Below are positions 1-12,800 of a stretch of DNA of 64,000 nucleotides, piece by piece. The notes beneath the pieces were generated by a model. That model had not been told where the DNA came from, made no database searches, and saw nothing but the letters and a program-made list of their open reading frames with translations. The stretch lies in assembly GCF_023343835.1 (NCBI RefSeq), contig NC_064440.1:35223537-35287536 (forward strand), given 5' to 3'. The stretch is from Lagopus muta (taxonomy: Eukaryota; Chordata; Aves; Galliformes; Phasianidae). Within the stretch, counting starts at the first letter, position 1. Each line of letters begins with the position of its first letter. The position numbers and the translations under genes were made by a program.

Positions 1-490
1 CACTGATGCCTTCACTCCATCTTGGAAGCACACCAGGTCGCTGAGGCACAAACTGCTCTTGGTGAGGCTACACTGGATCAACACCTCATCTCTCATGTGC
101 CCTAACAACTCTTGCAAGAGGATCCACTCCATGATCTTCACAGGCACAGAGGGAAGCTGCAGTTCCCCAGGTCTTCCTTTCTTGAAAACGGAAGTGATGT
201 TTCCATTTTTTCCAGTCCCCAGGGACTCACGGCCATGATTTTTCAGATATAACATCAGACTAGCAACCACATCAGCCAGTTCCCTCAGGACCCTGGGATG
301 CATGTAGTCCTGCCTCGTGGACTTGTACACATTCAGCCTCGTGAGGCGGTCTCTCACTCGCTCTGCTCTCACGGTCAGAGGGATTTGCCCCTCGAGGTTC
401 AGCGATGTGAGGGCTGGGGGAGGCAAAGGACTTGTGGAGAACCTCAGCCTTCTCCATGCCAGTTCTCCCTTCTCATTTATCAGTTTAAAA
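1..490 (-). mobile_element. CR1 LINE ORF2 fragment (reverse-transcriptase region), antisense
   Basis: Read on the minus strand, this stretch encodes a decayed piece of CR1 ORF2: the segment leading into the reverse transcriptase (motif HPRVLRELAD near 275-305), then FKKG, KIMEWILL and LCLSDLV blocks towards position 1. A frameshift near 290-310 separates it from an upstream block containing EKAEVL (near 440-457). The start lies outside the window on the low-coordinate side. The copy is non-functional. Homology fades between about 490 and 525, just before the TRAF3IP1 CpG island. Confidence 0.85.
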
Positions 491-532
491 TCACGCCGTA
501 TCTCCACAGATCGCTCTGACATCTAAGCGCCT

Positions 533-543
533 AAGATGGCGGC
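533..543 (+). promoter_or_regulatory. YY1-type site AAGATGGCGGC
   Basis: AAGATGGCGGC is an exact match to the YY1 core often found close to or just downstream of the start site in TATA-less promoters. It suggests that transcription begins near 520-560. That placement is inference. Confidence 0.55.
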
Positions 544-566
544 GATGCCTGTTGCTAGGGCCTAAG

Positions 567-579
567 GTTGCCTAGCAAC
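567..579 (+). promoter_or_regulatory. RFX X-box, GTTGCCTAGCAAC
   Basis: GTTGCC-T-AGCAAC fits the RFX consensus (GTNRCC, 0-3 N, RGYAAC) with intact half-sites. RFX2/RFX3 and FOXJ1-driven programmes use such X-boxes at ciliary genes, and the gene 115 bp downstream encodes an intraflagellar-transport protein. A degenerate half-site (GTTGCTAGG) precedes it at 551-559. Confidence 0.8.
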
Positions 580-693
580 CGCGTGCTGCGGCTCCGAGCA
601 TGCGCAGCGAGGCGCGCTGCGCCGCGGGGCAGGCTGGGAATGCTCACAGCCGGCGGCGGCGGCGGCGGCCGCGGCGCCGGCCCCGCCGTCGCT

Positions 694-816
694 ATGAACG
701 AGTCGGTGGTACGACGGACGCAGGAGTGCTTGGGACAAGTGATCCGCAAGCCGCCCTTGACGGATCGGCTGCTGAGTAAGCCGCCCTTCCGCTACCTGCA
801 CGACGTGATCACCGAG
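694..816 (+). CDS. TRAF3IP1: TRAF3IP1 coding exon 1 (residues 1-41)
   Basis: Starts at [11 protein letters not shown] and reads through [22 protein letters not shown], the signature of the MIP-T3 N-terminal domain. The donor is GAG|GTGGGC, phase 0. The Kozak context has G at -3 and A at +4. Confidence 0.95.
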
Positions 817-3800
817 GTGGGCCGGGGACCGGCCTGCGGGCCCGCTCTGCTGTTGCTAGGCAACAGGGCCTCCCTCCCCCCCTCCAACCCCCTCGCCGGC
901 TGCCCCTTGCGTGGCGAGGGCGCCCCATCACTGAGGGCTCCCCCTGGCGGCTGGGGGTGTAACCCCTCGTGGGTGGGGGGGCTTGGAGTGTCATGGGATG
1001 ACAGCGGCGTTCTGCTTTAGTATTGTTATCAATAATAACGCATGGTCTGTTGCTGCCAAACGCTGTTCTGCAGTAGCCTCCAAGCGCCCTTAACTCGGTC
1101 CTTTCCTTCTCTTCTCAAGGTGATCAGAGTGACAGGCTTCATGAAAGGGCTTTACACGGATTTTGAATTGAAATCAGATAATGTCAAGGTGGGTAAGAAG
1201 CTTCCTTATTTATTCAGCCTGAATAAAAATGGTCTCTGAAATGTGCTGCAAGGCACTTGTGGTCTTTTCTGTGTTCAGCTTCCATTGCTTCATTTGAGTG
1301 TTGTGTAGAAATAGTAGGAGGTTTTGTCTGTTGGTTTTGCAGTGCCCAGAATCAGGATCGTTTGATTTGGAAGGAACCCTTAGAAGCCGTGTTGTCCAGC
1401 TCCCCTGCAGTGAACAGGGACACCTACAGTTCCATCAGGGGCTCAGAGCCCATCCTGCCTGACCTTGCATGTCTCTGGGATGGGGCATCCACCCCCTCCC
1501 TGGGCAACCTGTGCCAGTGCTTCACAGTAAAAAACTTTTTTCTTGGATCCAACTACATCTCTCCTGTTGTAGTTTGTAACTGTTTCCCCTTGTCCTATCA
1601 CAACAGATCCTGCTAAGGAGTTTGTGCCCTTCTTCCTTATACCCCCCCCCTTTAGATGTTGAAAAGCTGCTAGCAGACCTCCCTGGAACCTTCTCCAGGC
1701 TTATCCAATCTATTTGTGGATGCCTATAGATTGCATCTATGTATGTAGCTAAGGCTGTGGACACAAGCTATCGTGATTAAACAACTACTTCTGTACATGT
1801 CTCAAAACAATAAGGTCTGATTTACGAGTAGATGTAGATTTTCAAGATGCTGTTGTATTACAGGGTGTGGTGGTCATTTGGTAGAATGTGTGTTTTTATA
1901 TTTATTTCTTTGAAAAATTACCACCCAAACATAGGTGTATGTAGAGGTGTATCAGAATGTTTGGGGTTGGACGGGACCCCAAATCCCAACCCTGCTATGG
2001 GCAGGGACAGCTCCCACAGACCACGTTGCCCAAAGCCCCATCCAGCCTGGCTTTAAGCACTGATAGGGATAGAGCATCCATAGCTTCCCCAGGCAGCCTC
2101 ACTGCTCTCTGAACAAACATTTCCCCTTAACATATAAGCTAGATTTTCCCTCTTTTAGTTTAAAGCCATTCCCCCTGGTCCTGTCATTATCAGAATGTGA
2201 GTGAAGTTGGTCTCCCTGCTCCCTTCAAATATCAGAACGCTGCTTGAATATCTCCCTGGTGCCTTCTCCAAGCTGAACAAACCCATGTATATATGTGTGC
2301 TTTATGCACATGTACAGAAAATATTATTGCTTAATAATGCATTCTTCTGTTACGTGTATTATAGAATAGTCTTATTGCCATTACTACAGCCGTTATGAAT
2401 GGCTGATTAATGAAAGATGAGTTCAATGCTATTGGTGAAAATGCTTTTCTTAAGTGCAAGGGTGACTTTAGGCTGTGTTTGCTTACCTTCTAGTGCTGCC
2501 TCTTTGCTAAGCAATGCATGCTGCCTTCTCCCAATACCAACGAGGCTTAAAACTTGTCACTTATTCATGCAAATAATGCATGTTGTGTGTTGCTAGTTAA
2601 ACAGCTACACCCACTGGTGATTGTTTAACATAGCAACTAAAACTATTGGCTTGCCATCTACACAGCTAGTTAAACGGATGGTTTATGCAATTCCCAAGGC
2701 TGATTATTGGTCTTGCTCTTATTTCTGTTACTGTTCTAACTGCTGCTGTGAAAACTCAAATCTGAATGAATTCTACAACGGATTGATTGATTTTGTTTAT
2801 CCTTTCAGTGTTGAGGCATGTGGGTAGGTGCTGTGAAAAGTTGCTTAGCATGTGGTCTCTCTCATTCGGAGAAGCCTGTCCATTTTATTTGTGGACCCAA
2901 AAAGCAGATTTCCTGGGCTGGAATTAGCCATGAACTGCATCAAACTGGCAGAGCATGCAGCTGCACCTCAGTGAGTTGTGCTGTGTGCATGCAAAGCAAT
3001 TCATGTCGCAGAGATGGAAAGGGATCTGAGTGCATAAGGGAATGTAAGTAGGAGTTTTCTTGAACTTTGGGACTGTTCTGAAACAAATACACTTCTTGCT
3101 GCCAGCTGACCTGGAAGGTGTTGTTATCTTCATGTTTATCAGGAAGGTTTGTCTCCTTGGGGCTAATATAACATTGTTCTCTTAGAAATGGAAAAACTGA
3201 ATATCGGGCTGTTAGGCTTTCCCATCAGCTTTATATTATGCATATATGAATCAGGTTGGATGGGGCCCTGGGCAGCCTGATGTGGTACCAGATCTGGAGG
3301 TTGGTGGCCCTGCCTCTGGCAGGAGGTGGAAGCTTCATGATCCTCGAGGTCCCTTCCAATCCAAGCCATCCTATGATTCTATGAGTGTATGATTATGTGC
3401 TTGACAGAATGTAACTTTTGCTGTGTGTTCTGTAAAGCTCTCAGCACTGTTTCAGATGTTTGTTTCTATTCCAATAGAACTTTATTTACTGACTCAAGTA
3501 GATAATGAAAATTTCTTGTTTGGAAGAAAACACTGATAACATAACTACTAATTGATTCACCTAGGAGGAACTTCTGAATCACTTCTGTTTGAAAACATTT
3601 GTGTTAGGACTGTCCTGCTTCCTTCCCTGAGTTAATAGATTGCATGTGTCCTTCAGAGGATGGACAACTGTTTTAATAGAAGGAGGTTGCAGCATTTCCT
3701 TCCTTTTTTTCTTTTTGGTTTGTTTTTAGTTTTTGAATGCAGGGAGCACTGGTGAGGGCGAAGTGGTCGTGATGTAAATGGAGACAATCTGGAAATCCTA

Positions 3801-6800
3801 GCTGTGTGGCAGTTGTTTGTTTTAATCTGTTTGGAAGAGCTGAAGAAGGGAAGAACCCTGACTCCAGCGCCTGCCTTCCCACGCATTTGTTCTTGTTTAC
3901 GGAGCAGCTCTGGGACTTGAGACATCACTGCAAAGCTCCATTGCTACAGGAGTAGATAATGCTACAGATGGCCTTTAGAAGGAGTACTGGCCTTGCTCAG
4001 CTGAGGAGTTACAGGCCTGTGTTGCTTTCCTTTCTGTTGGTATGTCTGTCAGATTAGATCCAGGTTCGTACTGGGTCTGTTGCTCCCAAGGCAGCCAGTC
4101 AGTCAGTGCCAAATCAGCTGTTTAAATGATTCTGTATAGTCACCCAAAGCCATCATCTTTGCTGAAGGATGCTTAGGGAAAGCAGTTTGTAAAGTATAGT
4201 TATAAAACCAAATCACCCCTGGTAACCGTGGAGATAACATATGTGCCCGTATCCCTTTCACCACCATCCTTCTTATGTCTCCTTGACTCACTGTTCAGTC
4301 TGGTTTCTACAGTATTTCAATATGTAAGCCCTTCACATCTGTTCTGGGAGATGTTCAGAGCAGGACAGATCCTGGTGCTTTGTCTCAGCAAGTGCAGCTG
4401 GGCCTTTGCTCCTGACCGCCCTGGCAACGCTTGCTTGTGAGCCGTGGTTCAGCTGCTCCAGTTGTGCAGTTGCAGTTATTCCTCCTGTCAGAGGTTTCCT
4501 AACCTTGAGTTATTTTAGAATCTCGTGGTTATTTCTGAATTGTTGTTTTTTTTAGGATAAAGATGCCAAAATCAGCTTCCTTCAGAAGGCCATCGATGCT
4601 GTTGTAATGGTAACGGGAGAGCCACTGTCAGTAAAACCAGCACGTGTTGTGGCTGGACACGAACCTGAGAAAACAAATGAGTTTCTGCAAGCCATTGGGA
4701 AGTGTTGCTTAAATAAGGTATGACATCACCACATACATTTCATCTACATCATTACAGAGATATGTACCTGTGTTATATATTATCAGAGCTCATTTGTGAC
4801 AGTTTGACACTCATTAGCTATTTTGAATTACAGAAGATATACTGCCTTGGGATACCACTGTAATAACAGATGTATAGAATGTGGTTCATAGCAGAGTTTG
4901 AGCCAGGTCCCCACACAAATGCATTCTAGAAGTCTGTGTAAAAAACCTGTGAAGTGATGGGTGAGAAGAAGCTGTGCCTTTAACAGTGAAATACTACAGT
5001 ATTCACAAACTGTGTGAAGGTTCTGTCTGGGTAATCTTTGTCCAGTAATCTGATCATTTACACTGCTGTTATTTCCTTTTAGTTAACTGAATGAGACACT
5101 CTTCTTCCTTACTAATTGCTTGAGATGGGGAAGGAGGAGCTGAAATGGGCTGAGATTGATGGCACAGCTTTGTAGAGCATTGTAATAACCAAAGGCTGAA
5201 CTCTATCCATTCAAGCCAAGGTTATTAGCCCTGTGTCTTTACTGTGAAACATAAGCTGGATGTGCATTGTGGAAAAGGTTTGGGTTCTAACTAGCTTGAT
5301 ACCTAATTTTGCTACAGTAGATAAAAAGCACCATCTGTTTATATAAGCCTAATATGCATAATGAAATTATTGCAAAAGTTGCAAAGAGATGTTTAATTTA
5401 GAAGAGCAGAAATGTAAGCTGTATTTCAAAAGGAAGAAGAGTCACATTGACTACAGAGTTTGGAAGAAGGGATATTTAATAAAGTAGCTCAGTTCAGGAA
5501 ATTTCTCTGTTTCTTGCAGCTGTCCAGTGATGTTGCTGTAAAAAAGATCTTAGCTGGGGAAAGAGCTGATGCTAAAGGAAAACCTCCATCCAGTAAACCT
5601 CGAGATACAGAAAGCAGGGAGACCAAAACAGAAGAGCAAAAAAGCCGTAGGGATAAAGAGGTAGGAAACTTTGTTGGGTACAATGGCTACTAGTGATTAT
5701 TGTTTTTTTAATTCCTCTCAGTGGGCATGTTACATGTAGAGAGTAACTACGTGATAGAGATGATGTATTGAAACTGAATATTACTTTTTAATTTCTTTTA
5801 GGGAAGAGGAGATACTGACATTAAAGACAGAAGTTCGAGCAGAGACAGAAAACACAAAGGAGATGTCAAAGAGAGCGAAGAAAGAGAAAAGGAAAGTGAA
5901 AAACAGAAGGATAATGAGGAGAGGCACAAAGACTCTGAAAGGGACAACTTTAAGGAAGGAGAAAAACAAGAAAGGGAAAGAAACAAAAGCAGAACAACCA
6001 AGCAGGGAAGAGAAACAGAAAAAAGCAAGGGAAAAAGAGACGTAGAACGAGAAGATAACATTGAATGGAATAAAGTACAGGAAAGGGAGAAAAAAAATGA
6101 AGGAGGAAGAGAAACAGACAGACTGAAAGGAAGAGACAAAGATAAGACCAGGGAGAGAGAACGAGAGAAGGACAGAGAGAAGGGAAAAGACCGTGAAAGG
6201 GACAGACAGAGAGGCAGAGGGAGAGATGGAGAGCATGTACAAGAGCACGGGAAGGATAAAGCAGAGAAAAAGGTAACTGAAATCTTATTTCAGAGCGGTG
6301 CTCTTCTGTTAAGCACTTTGTATAACAGCGCTTGCTTTCCCAAAGTGAAAATTGTTGTTTTTTTTTGTGTATGGATTTAATCTGTTAAGGATGTGGCCGA
6401 GGTTGTGCATACACCTTCCTGTCTGTGAGCAATCAGACTCATCTGACTGTGCTTCCTGAACGTCTGTTAAGCAGTTTATTTTCTGAACTGTGCTTGTTTG
6501 AATTCTCCTCATCGCGTTAGATTCAGTTTGATAGAGTGGAGTGGCAGCAGTTGTTGTATCTTTGTCATGCATCTTGCCAGTAATGCATGCTGTTGCTTCA
6601 GCCTTAGCTCTTGGGAAAGGTGGGGGTTAAAGGGAGTTTCTTTCATCCATTGCTGGTTGCTTGTCTCACTCTTGAGCTTACTTCTTCCATAGAGGGATCA
6701 GTTGAGCAGTGATTCTTGCTCTGTTAGGCTTCCAGGAGAGCCAGGCAGGTTGAGGAAAGCAGGTAGGTGGCTAAGAATGCTGTTGTAACGCTCCCAGTTC

Positions 6801-9800
6801 CACGGTACGCTCATTTCCCACTTCATATATTTCAGGCTTAGCACGTAGAATCTAAAACAAATATTTCCTTTTAGTCTTTAGATTCTGAGGAATCCAAACT
6901 TAGAAAACTGCAGAGGCCAACTAAAGCCAGCAAGTGCCAGCCAGATGATGAGGTTAATGATATAGAAGATCTGGGAAGGCAGATTTTGAAAGTGTTCCAT
7001 TTTAGAATGGTTTGGAAATCTGCATTAAGGAAATTAAGATTGAAAGTTAAGGAGATGCCAAGTTTTAGGGCTCTAAAATAGGTTGTCTGGTTTTTGCTTG
7101 TCTTTAAATTTCTTATAGCTTGGACGAAAAAAGCCTACTCAGTTTGTTTCAGTTTCCAGACTTCTAGTTCTATTTCTTGATATGTTGACTACTTCAGAAA
7201 AATGTTTATTTGTTCAAAGGTTTCTCCTTTTTTTCCTCTCCAGTCTTTCCTGGAATGCTGCTATTTGTTTGTTTGATCAGGCAGCTCAGCACGATCCAGC
7301 TGCTCATTTGCTCCCCCAGCAGTGGGCTGGAGGAGAGAACTGAGAAAGTTAAAAGTGCAAAAACGTGGGGGTTGAGATAAAGAGTGTTTAATAAGACAAA
7401 AAAAGAAAAGGAAAAAAGGAAACACACAAAGAAAAGAAAAACAAACCAACCAACAGCGTAAAACTCATTTGTTCACCACCAGCTGACTGATGCCCAGCAA
7501 TGGAGTCCTGGCCATCTCACGATGATGCCGTATGTATGGGATATCCTTCTGGCCAGCTTAGGTGAGCTGTCCTGGTTTTGTCCCCTCCCATCTCTTTGTG
7601 CACCCCAGTTCCTTGTTGCCAGCCAGCTCAAGAAGCTGAAAAGTTCCTGGCTGAGTGTAAGCACTCGTTAGCAACAATTGGTGTGTTATCAACATTGTTC
7701 TTACCCTAAATCCAAGCCACAGCACCATGCCAGCTGCTAGGATTTAGGACAGGTGTTTTAATAGCAGTTGCTGTGTTGAATGGAGAATAAATCCAGTCTT
7801 TCGTTGCAGCCTGTGTTTTGCAGCTGGATGATGGTAGGGTGGAATAGGAACTTGCTGACTGCTTCTGAACGGTAGCTGTTGTTTGAGATAGCTTTGTGTC
7901 TGCATCTGCTGCTTCTTGATGACCTGAGGCAATTTGGGGAATTAAGGACCCATATGGCTAAATGTTTAAAAATGAGCCTTCAATAAATTAGCCTGAAGTA
8001 GTTCATGCTAGAAAGAAATAGGCAGCATCCCAAGTCCAGCAGGAGTCTCTGTTGGAAGTCTGTGGGCCACTGACATCATCGTGTCTTCTACATGAGATGA
8101 CAAATTTATAGCTGTTCTTTGACTGAAATCCAACCAAAGTTTTTAAATTATTGGCACTTGGAGGGAGAGCTTATAAAATAGTTTTTAGCCTGAAGCAAAC
8201 GTTCTTGGCCAAGTTAAACTTCCTGCAAATTGGGTCTCTAATGGAAATTCTGAGCCTCATCCCAAACTATCGTAGTGCTCTTGGGCACCACTATAATATG
8301 CTAGGGCAGTAAAGTTTCATTTCCCGTCTTAAGTGCTTTTGGGAGTGATTCCAAGGCATGTTGGTTTACTACCTTAAATCTAGATAACATGCTTTTCCTT
8401 TACTTGCTTGCGTAACAGCAGGCACTGCTTTGCTTTTAGGTGTTGAAAACAGACACTTTAGAGCAGTGCGTGACAAATGGTCGCTTGACTAGGACTGTGG
8501 AAGAGAGGAATGGTATGAAAAGGCTCCCAATGAATCTTTTAAAGCTGGAGAGCTGGGATAGCTGTGTAAAGTGATTTAGAGAAAACTGCATCGTGAGATA
8601 GTTGAGAAGTGCACCTTGATGGACTGGGGTTGATCTTACTTTCCTCCCAGTAGTTTCACAGCAGGATAATGCCTTCATATCCAGGGATTTACCCTGATTT
8701 AAACTGCTGTGGTACCATTTCAGTCATGTGAAACAAATGTATTAAAAACAGAGGAAACCATTTTTGTATTTATGCCTACAAGGAGTATTTGATTGTATTA
8801 TTTGGTAGTGTGTGCTGCATGAGTATATCTTAAGCATCTATTTCTCAGCTTTTTAAAAATACGCAGCAAATGAAACAAGTTAAAGCAACCCCCTTCCAAG
8901 CTGTGTCTGATATGCCACTGCCTGATGTGTTGCCTGCTTTCTTCTGCCCCAAGGACTGATCTCTGGTTTGTTCCTGTTGGGTTCAGTTACACAGCACTGG
9001 CTTACTATAGAGCCATAGAATGACTGCAGTTAGAAGGGACCTTAATGACCATCCAGTTCCAATCCCCTGCCACAGGCAGAGTTGTCAGCCACCAGCTCAG
9101 GATGCTCAGAGCTCCATCCAAACTGGTCTCGAATCCTCCAGAGGTAGGGCACCCACAGCTTTCTGGGCAGCCTGTGCCAGTGCCACACCACCTTCTGAGT
9201 AAAGATCTTCTTCCCTACATTTAACGTAAATTTCCTCTCTTTTAGTTTACAACCATCCCCTCTTATCACTATTAGACCATGTAAAAAGTTGGTCCCTCTC
9301 CTGTTCATAAGCTCCCTTTAAGTACTGGAAGGCAGTGAGGTCTCCCCAGAGCCTTCTCTTCCCCAGGCTGAACAAACCCAACTTTCTCAACCTTTCTTCA
9401 TAGGAGAGATGCTCCAGCTCTCTGATCACCTTCAGTGCCCTGCTCTGGGCCCACTCCAACAGCTCCATGTCTTTCTCATGTTGGGGCCCCCAGGCTTGGA
9501 TGCAGTACTCCAGCTGGGGCCTCACAAGAGCAGTGCAGATGGGGACAACCCCCTCCCTTCCCTGCTGCCACCCTTCTCTTGATGCAGCCCAGCATGCTGT
9601 TGGCCTCTAGTCCTTGTCTCTGCCATCACGCTCCTAGTCACAGCTTCTCTTTCTTCCCAAGCATAATCTTCCCTGCCTTTACATTGCAACGTGCTTCTTG
9701 TTTTCCACTTGATTTTTGTCTTGTTTCCACCATGTTTCACATAGGTCCTTTCATCAGACGTGCTGCCTGCTTCGCAGCATAATGGTGTGGGAGAACTGGG

Positions 9801-12800
9801 AGAAGTGGGGACTTTTATTCAGTTTGAGATGTCCATGGAATTTCAGACTAAGTGGATTCTGTGCTGCATTCAAATTCCTTTGAGTTTTTTAATATTGTCC
9901 ACGTACAGCAAAGTTACCGTATAAAGTTTAGTTGTTGGTATGGCTCCTTTGAGATCAGGAACCTAGATAAGATTCTCTCATTATTCATCAAAATTTTCAT
10001 TTTCTTGCTGCTAATTTTCTGAGGCCAGCCTTAAAATACTATTTCAGTTTTCACAGCTTGATTTTTTTTTTCATGTATTTTTTCTTGAACCGAAGAACCT
10101 GTATGTTACCAGGCATGTTATAGCCACCACGTGGGTATCTATAATTTTCTGGAACAACAAAAAAAGCAAATGTAAGTAGGAATTAAGGAGAAACATTTGG
10201 CCAACACGTGGCAATCAGGAGACTCCTTTCTGATTGAAGGCTGTTGCATACCACGTTGTTTCTGATCAGAGCAAGCCAGGTTGTGTTCTGTTCACTCAGT
10301 CCAGCTCAGGTAGAAACTTTGTTTGGAACAGACACTTAGAAGCTCAATCTGTCATGCTACAAAATACTACTACTAATAATAAAACAACTTTGTCTTTTGA
10401 CAAGAGGTGATTCGAGCTGTAGATCTTCTGAGTGTATGGTGCTTCTCATATGAAAGTGTCTGCAGAGCAGGTATGTCATTTAGCCCTATGGCAAAACACA
10501 TTGGAAAAGTCTCTTCCATTTTACAGATGGCTGCTGAAACTTTTGGCTGAAGCTTTTTGTAATATCCTGTAACTTCTGGCCACTTCTGTAACGACCTTTA
10601 TTTTTGCTGTACAAACCATATTGCTCTGGAATGGGACGTTTGAATCAGCCTCTAAAGTCCTATCTAATGAACTTCTGTTGGAACTCATCTATACTGAATG
10701 AAAAATGACATAACTGCCCTTGAAGCAGCAGAAAGAATTGTTCCATGGAAATCTCCTAAACATGGCTTAGATAATTTTGTTCCAGTGCTGTGAGCTGGAA
10801 TGCTGTTTGCTGTCAGTTATTCATAATTGACTCACATAATAGAAGTCCAGCGTTCACATTTATGTTGTAAGAAATAGCTATTTTTTTCCTAATAACTCTG
10901 TGTTTGAGGGGTTTTAATTAGCAGAAACTGACAGCAATAGACCATCGTCTTCTGAGCATCTCTCAAGAAAAGGTAATTGATCAGTATAATCCTAGTGTCA
11001 TTGCCACTCAGTCAAATGGATCTTTCCACGTTGCTGTTACACACTAATAAATTATGCCTATTAATAACAGTGGCTATTTAGGAATAGATACAAGAAACAG
11101 AGGCAGTTTAAGGAAAAGAGCAATGAAAGTCTTCGAGCCTTAGAACTGAGCTGTATTTATGTGACAGTATTCATGGTACACAAAAACAGAAAGTGTGTTT
11201 CATAGAATGGCCTGGGTTGCAAAGGAGCACAATGCTCATCCAGTTCCAACCCCCTGCTGTGTGCAGGTCACCAACCAGCAGCCCAGGCTGCCCAGAGCCA
11301 CATCCAGCCTGGCCCTGAATGCCTGCAGGGATGGGGCATCCACAGCCTCCTTGGGTTTATACATGTAATATTGTTTTATTGTTACATCTATGTATGTGTT
11401 ACTGACAGTACACATGTAAATATAGCTCCTCCACCATGGATCTAATTAGCAAAGTCATCCACAACAGACAGAGGATTGAATTAGATTCCTATTCACAGTT
11501 GTAATTATTGTTGGTGAACTCTCAGTGGACCTGATGAGTTAGAGGAAGGAATTCACAGTGGTTTATATGGTGAGCTGTTCACCTCCCTTGCTTGGGTGAG
11601 AGTGGCTTTTCTCCCCATGACTGCTGATGCATGGAGTGGCCATGGCAGGAGGAGATGTATGGAGGCAAGTGGGCACGGAGATGATGTGTTGGCAGTTGGG
11701 CTAGCTGATCTTAGAGGTCTTTTCCAAGCTCTATGATTCTTTGCCCGGAATTAGTTAGGAGGGAAGAAACTGTTCAACTACTGCTGTGTGCATACAGCCA
11801 TAAAGCAAACAGCATGGCTATCATAGAGGAGAAAAGTCTGACCTCCTGTGTGTGCTGCCTGCTGCTCATATTCAGTACCAGTCATTAGTGGGACTGTCAG
11901 TAAGTTCTGCTCACAAAATCAGAGCACATGGAGCTGGAAGGTCCCTGTATAAAAGTTATTGACAGAATCTGTTTATGAGATCCTTTTGTGAATGTGGAGG
12001 TCGATTATTGCATGGAAGGAAAGGGGAATTAACAGTTTGGCAGGATTTCCTTTCAGACCATGTTCTTCTTGACCAGCTGAAACATTACAAATCATTATTT
12101 TCTGATGTCTCAGGGTGAAAATCAGCCTATTTAAATAGATTAACAGTAAAACAGCCAATTGGATGGTTTATAGGAGACTACTGTATCCTCTCCAAATAGG
12201 AACGTAATTACTCAAAACTGGGAAGCATGTACATCCATCTAGGATCCCACTTAAATAATTTTCTTTCTGTATGGTATGAAATGAAGTGTAAGATTACTTT
12301 TTAATGACTTCACTTACTGCTTTTCAAAGTTTTGGAGCTTTGGAATTTGTAAGAAGAAGTAGGACCTATTTTATCTCCCTTTGGAAAGACTCAAGTCATA
12401 AATATTGTGGGCTTTATGTATTTGTATGCTACCATAGTGATTAAATGTTAGTGTTTTACTTTGCACCTGTTGCCAGCGTGCACATCTGGCACTACAGAAG
12501 TGTTAAGCAGCCTTTGCAGTCACTACCTGACATAAATAAATGACTGAATCTGCTCCTCTAGAAGCCCCAGCACCTACTCTCAGCTCCTTCCCCACCTGTG
12601 CTAATAATTACATCACCCAAATTGCAGCTAAATGGTGAGTGTACCAGATGCAGCTTGCAGGTCTGTAGAACCAGACTGTGAGGCTGTGGGGAGCTCAACT
12701 TTTGCCCCTTGTCACTGTGAAAAGCAGTAGTAATTGAGATGAACCAAACTGTGCAGTTTGACCTTCTGTCTTTGATTTGTTTGAAACGCGTCAGCATCTT

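Larger units (their letters stand above)
500..980 (+). promoter_or_regulatory. CpG-island promoter of TRAF3IP1
   Basis: This GC- and CpG-dense block surrounds the first coding exon. No TATA box is seen. Visible motifs include a YY1-type AAGATGGCGGC (533-543), an NRF1-like GCATGCGCA (598-606) and RFX X-boxes (separate entries). A short CGG run lies at 651-669. The motif set fits a TATA-less housekeeping or ciliary promoter. The exact transcription start cannot be read from sequence. Confidence 0.75.
1189..4555 (+). other. TRAF3IP1 intron 2
   Basis: A 3.4-kb intron with three CR1 fragments (listed separately). The remainder is unique, AT-moderate sequence in which I recognise nothing. Confidence 0.85.

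Noticed and set aside
5781..6248. A 155-codon Ser/Phe/Leu-rich frame on the minus strand
   Set aside because: It is the shadow of purine-rich TRAF3IP1 exon 5, whose splice sites, phase and K/R/E content fit the real protein.
9247..9525. Protein-like frame (ORF2 C-terminus) on the minus strand
   Set aside because: It is part of a 5'-truncated CR1 LINE, so it is annotated as a mobile element and not as a host gene.
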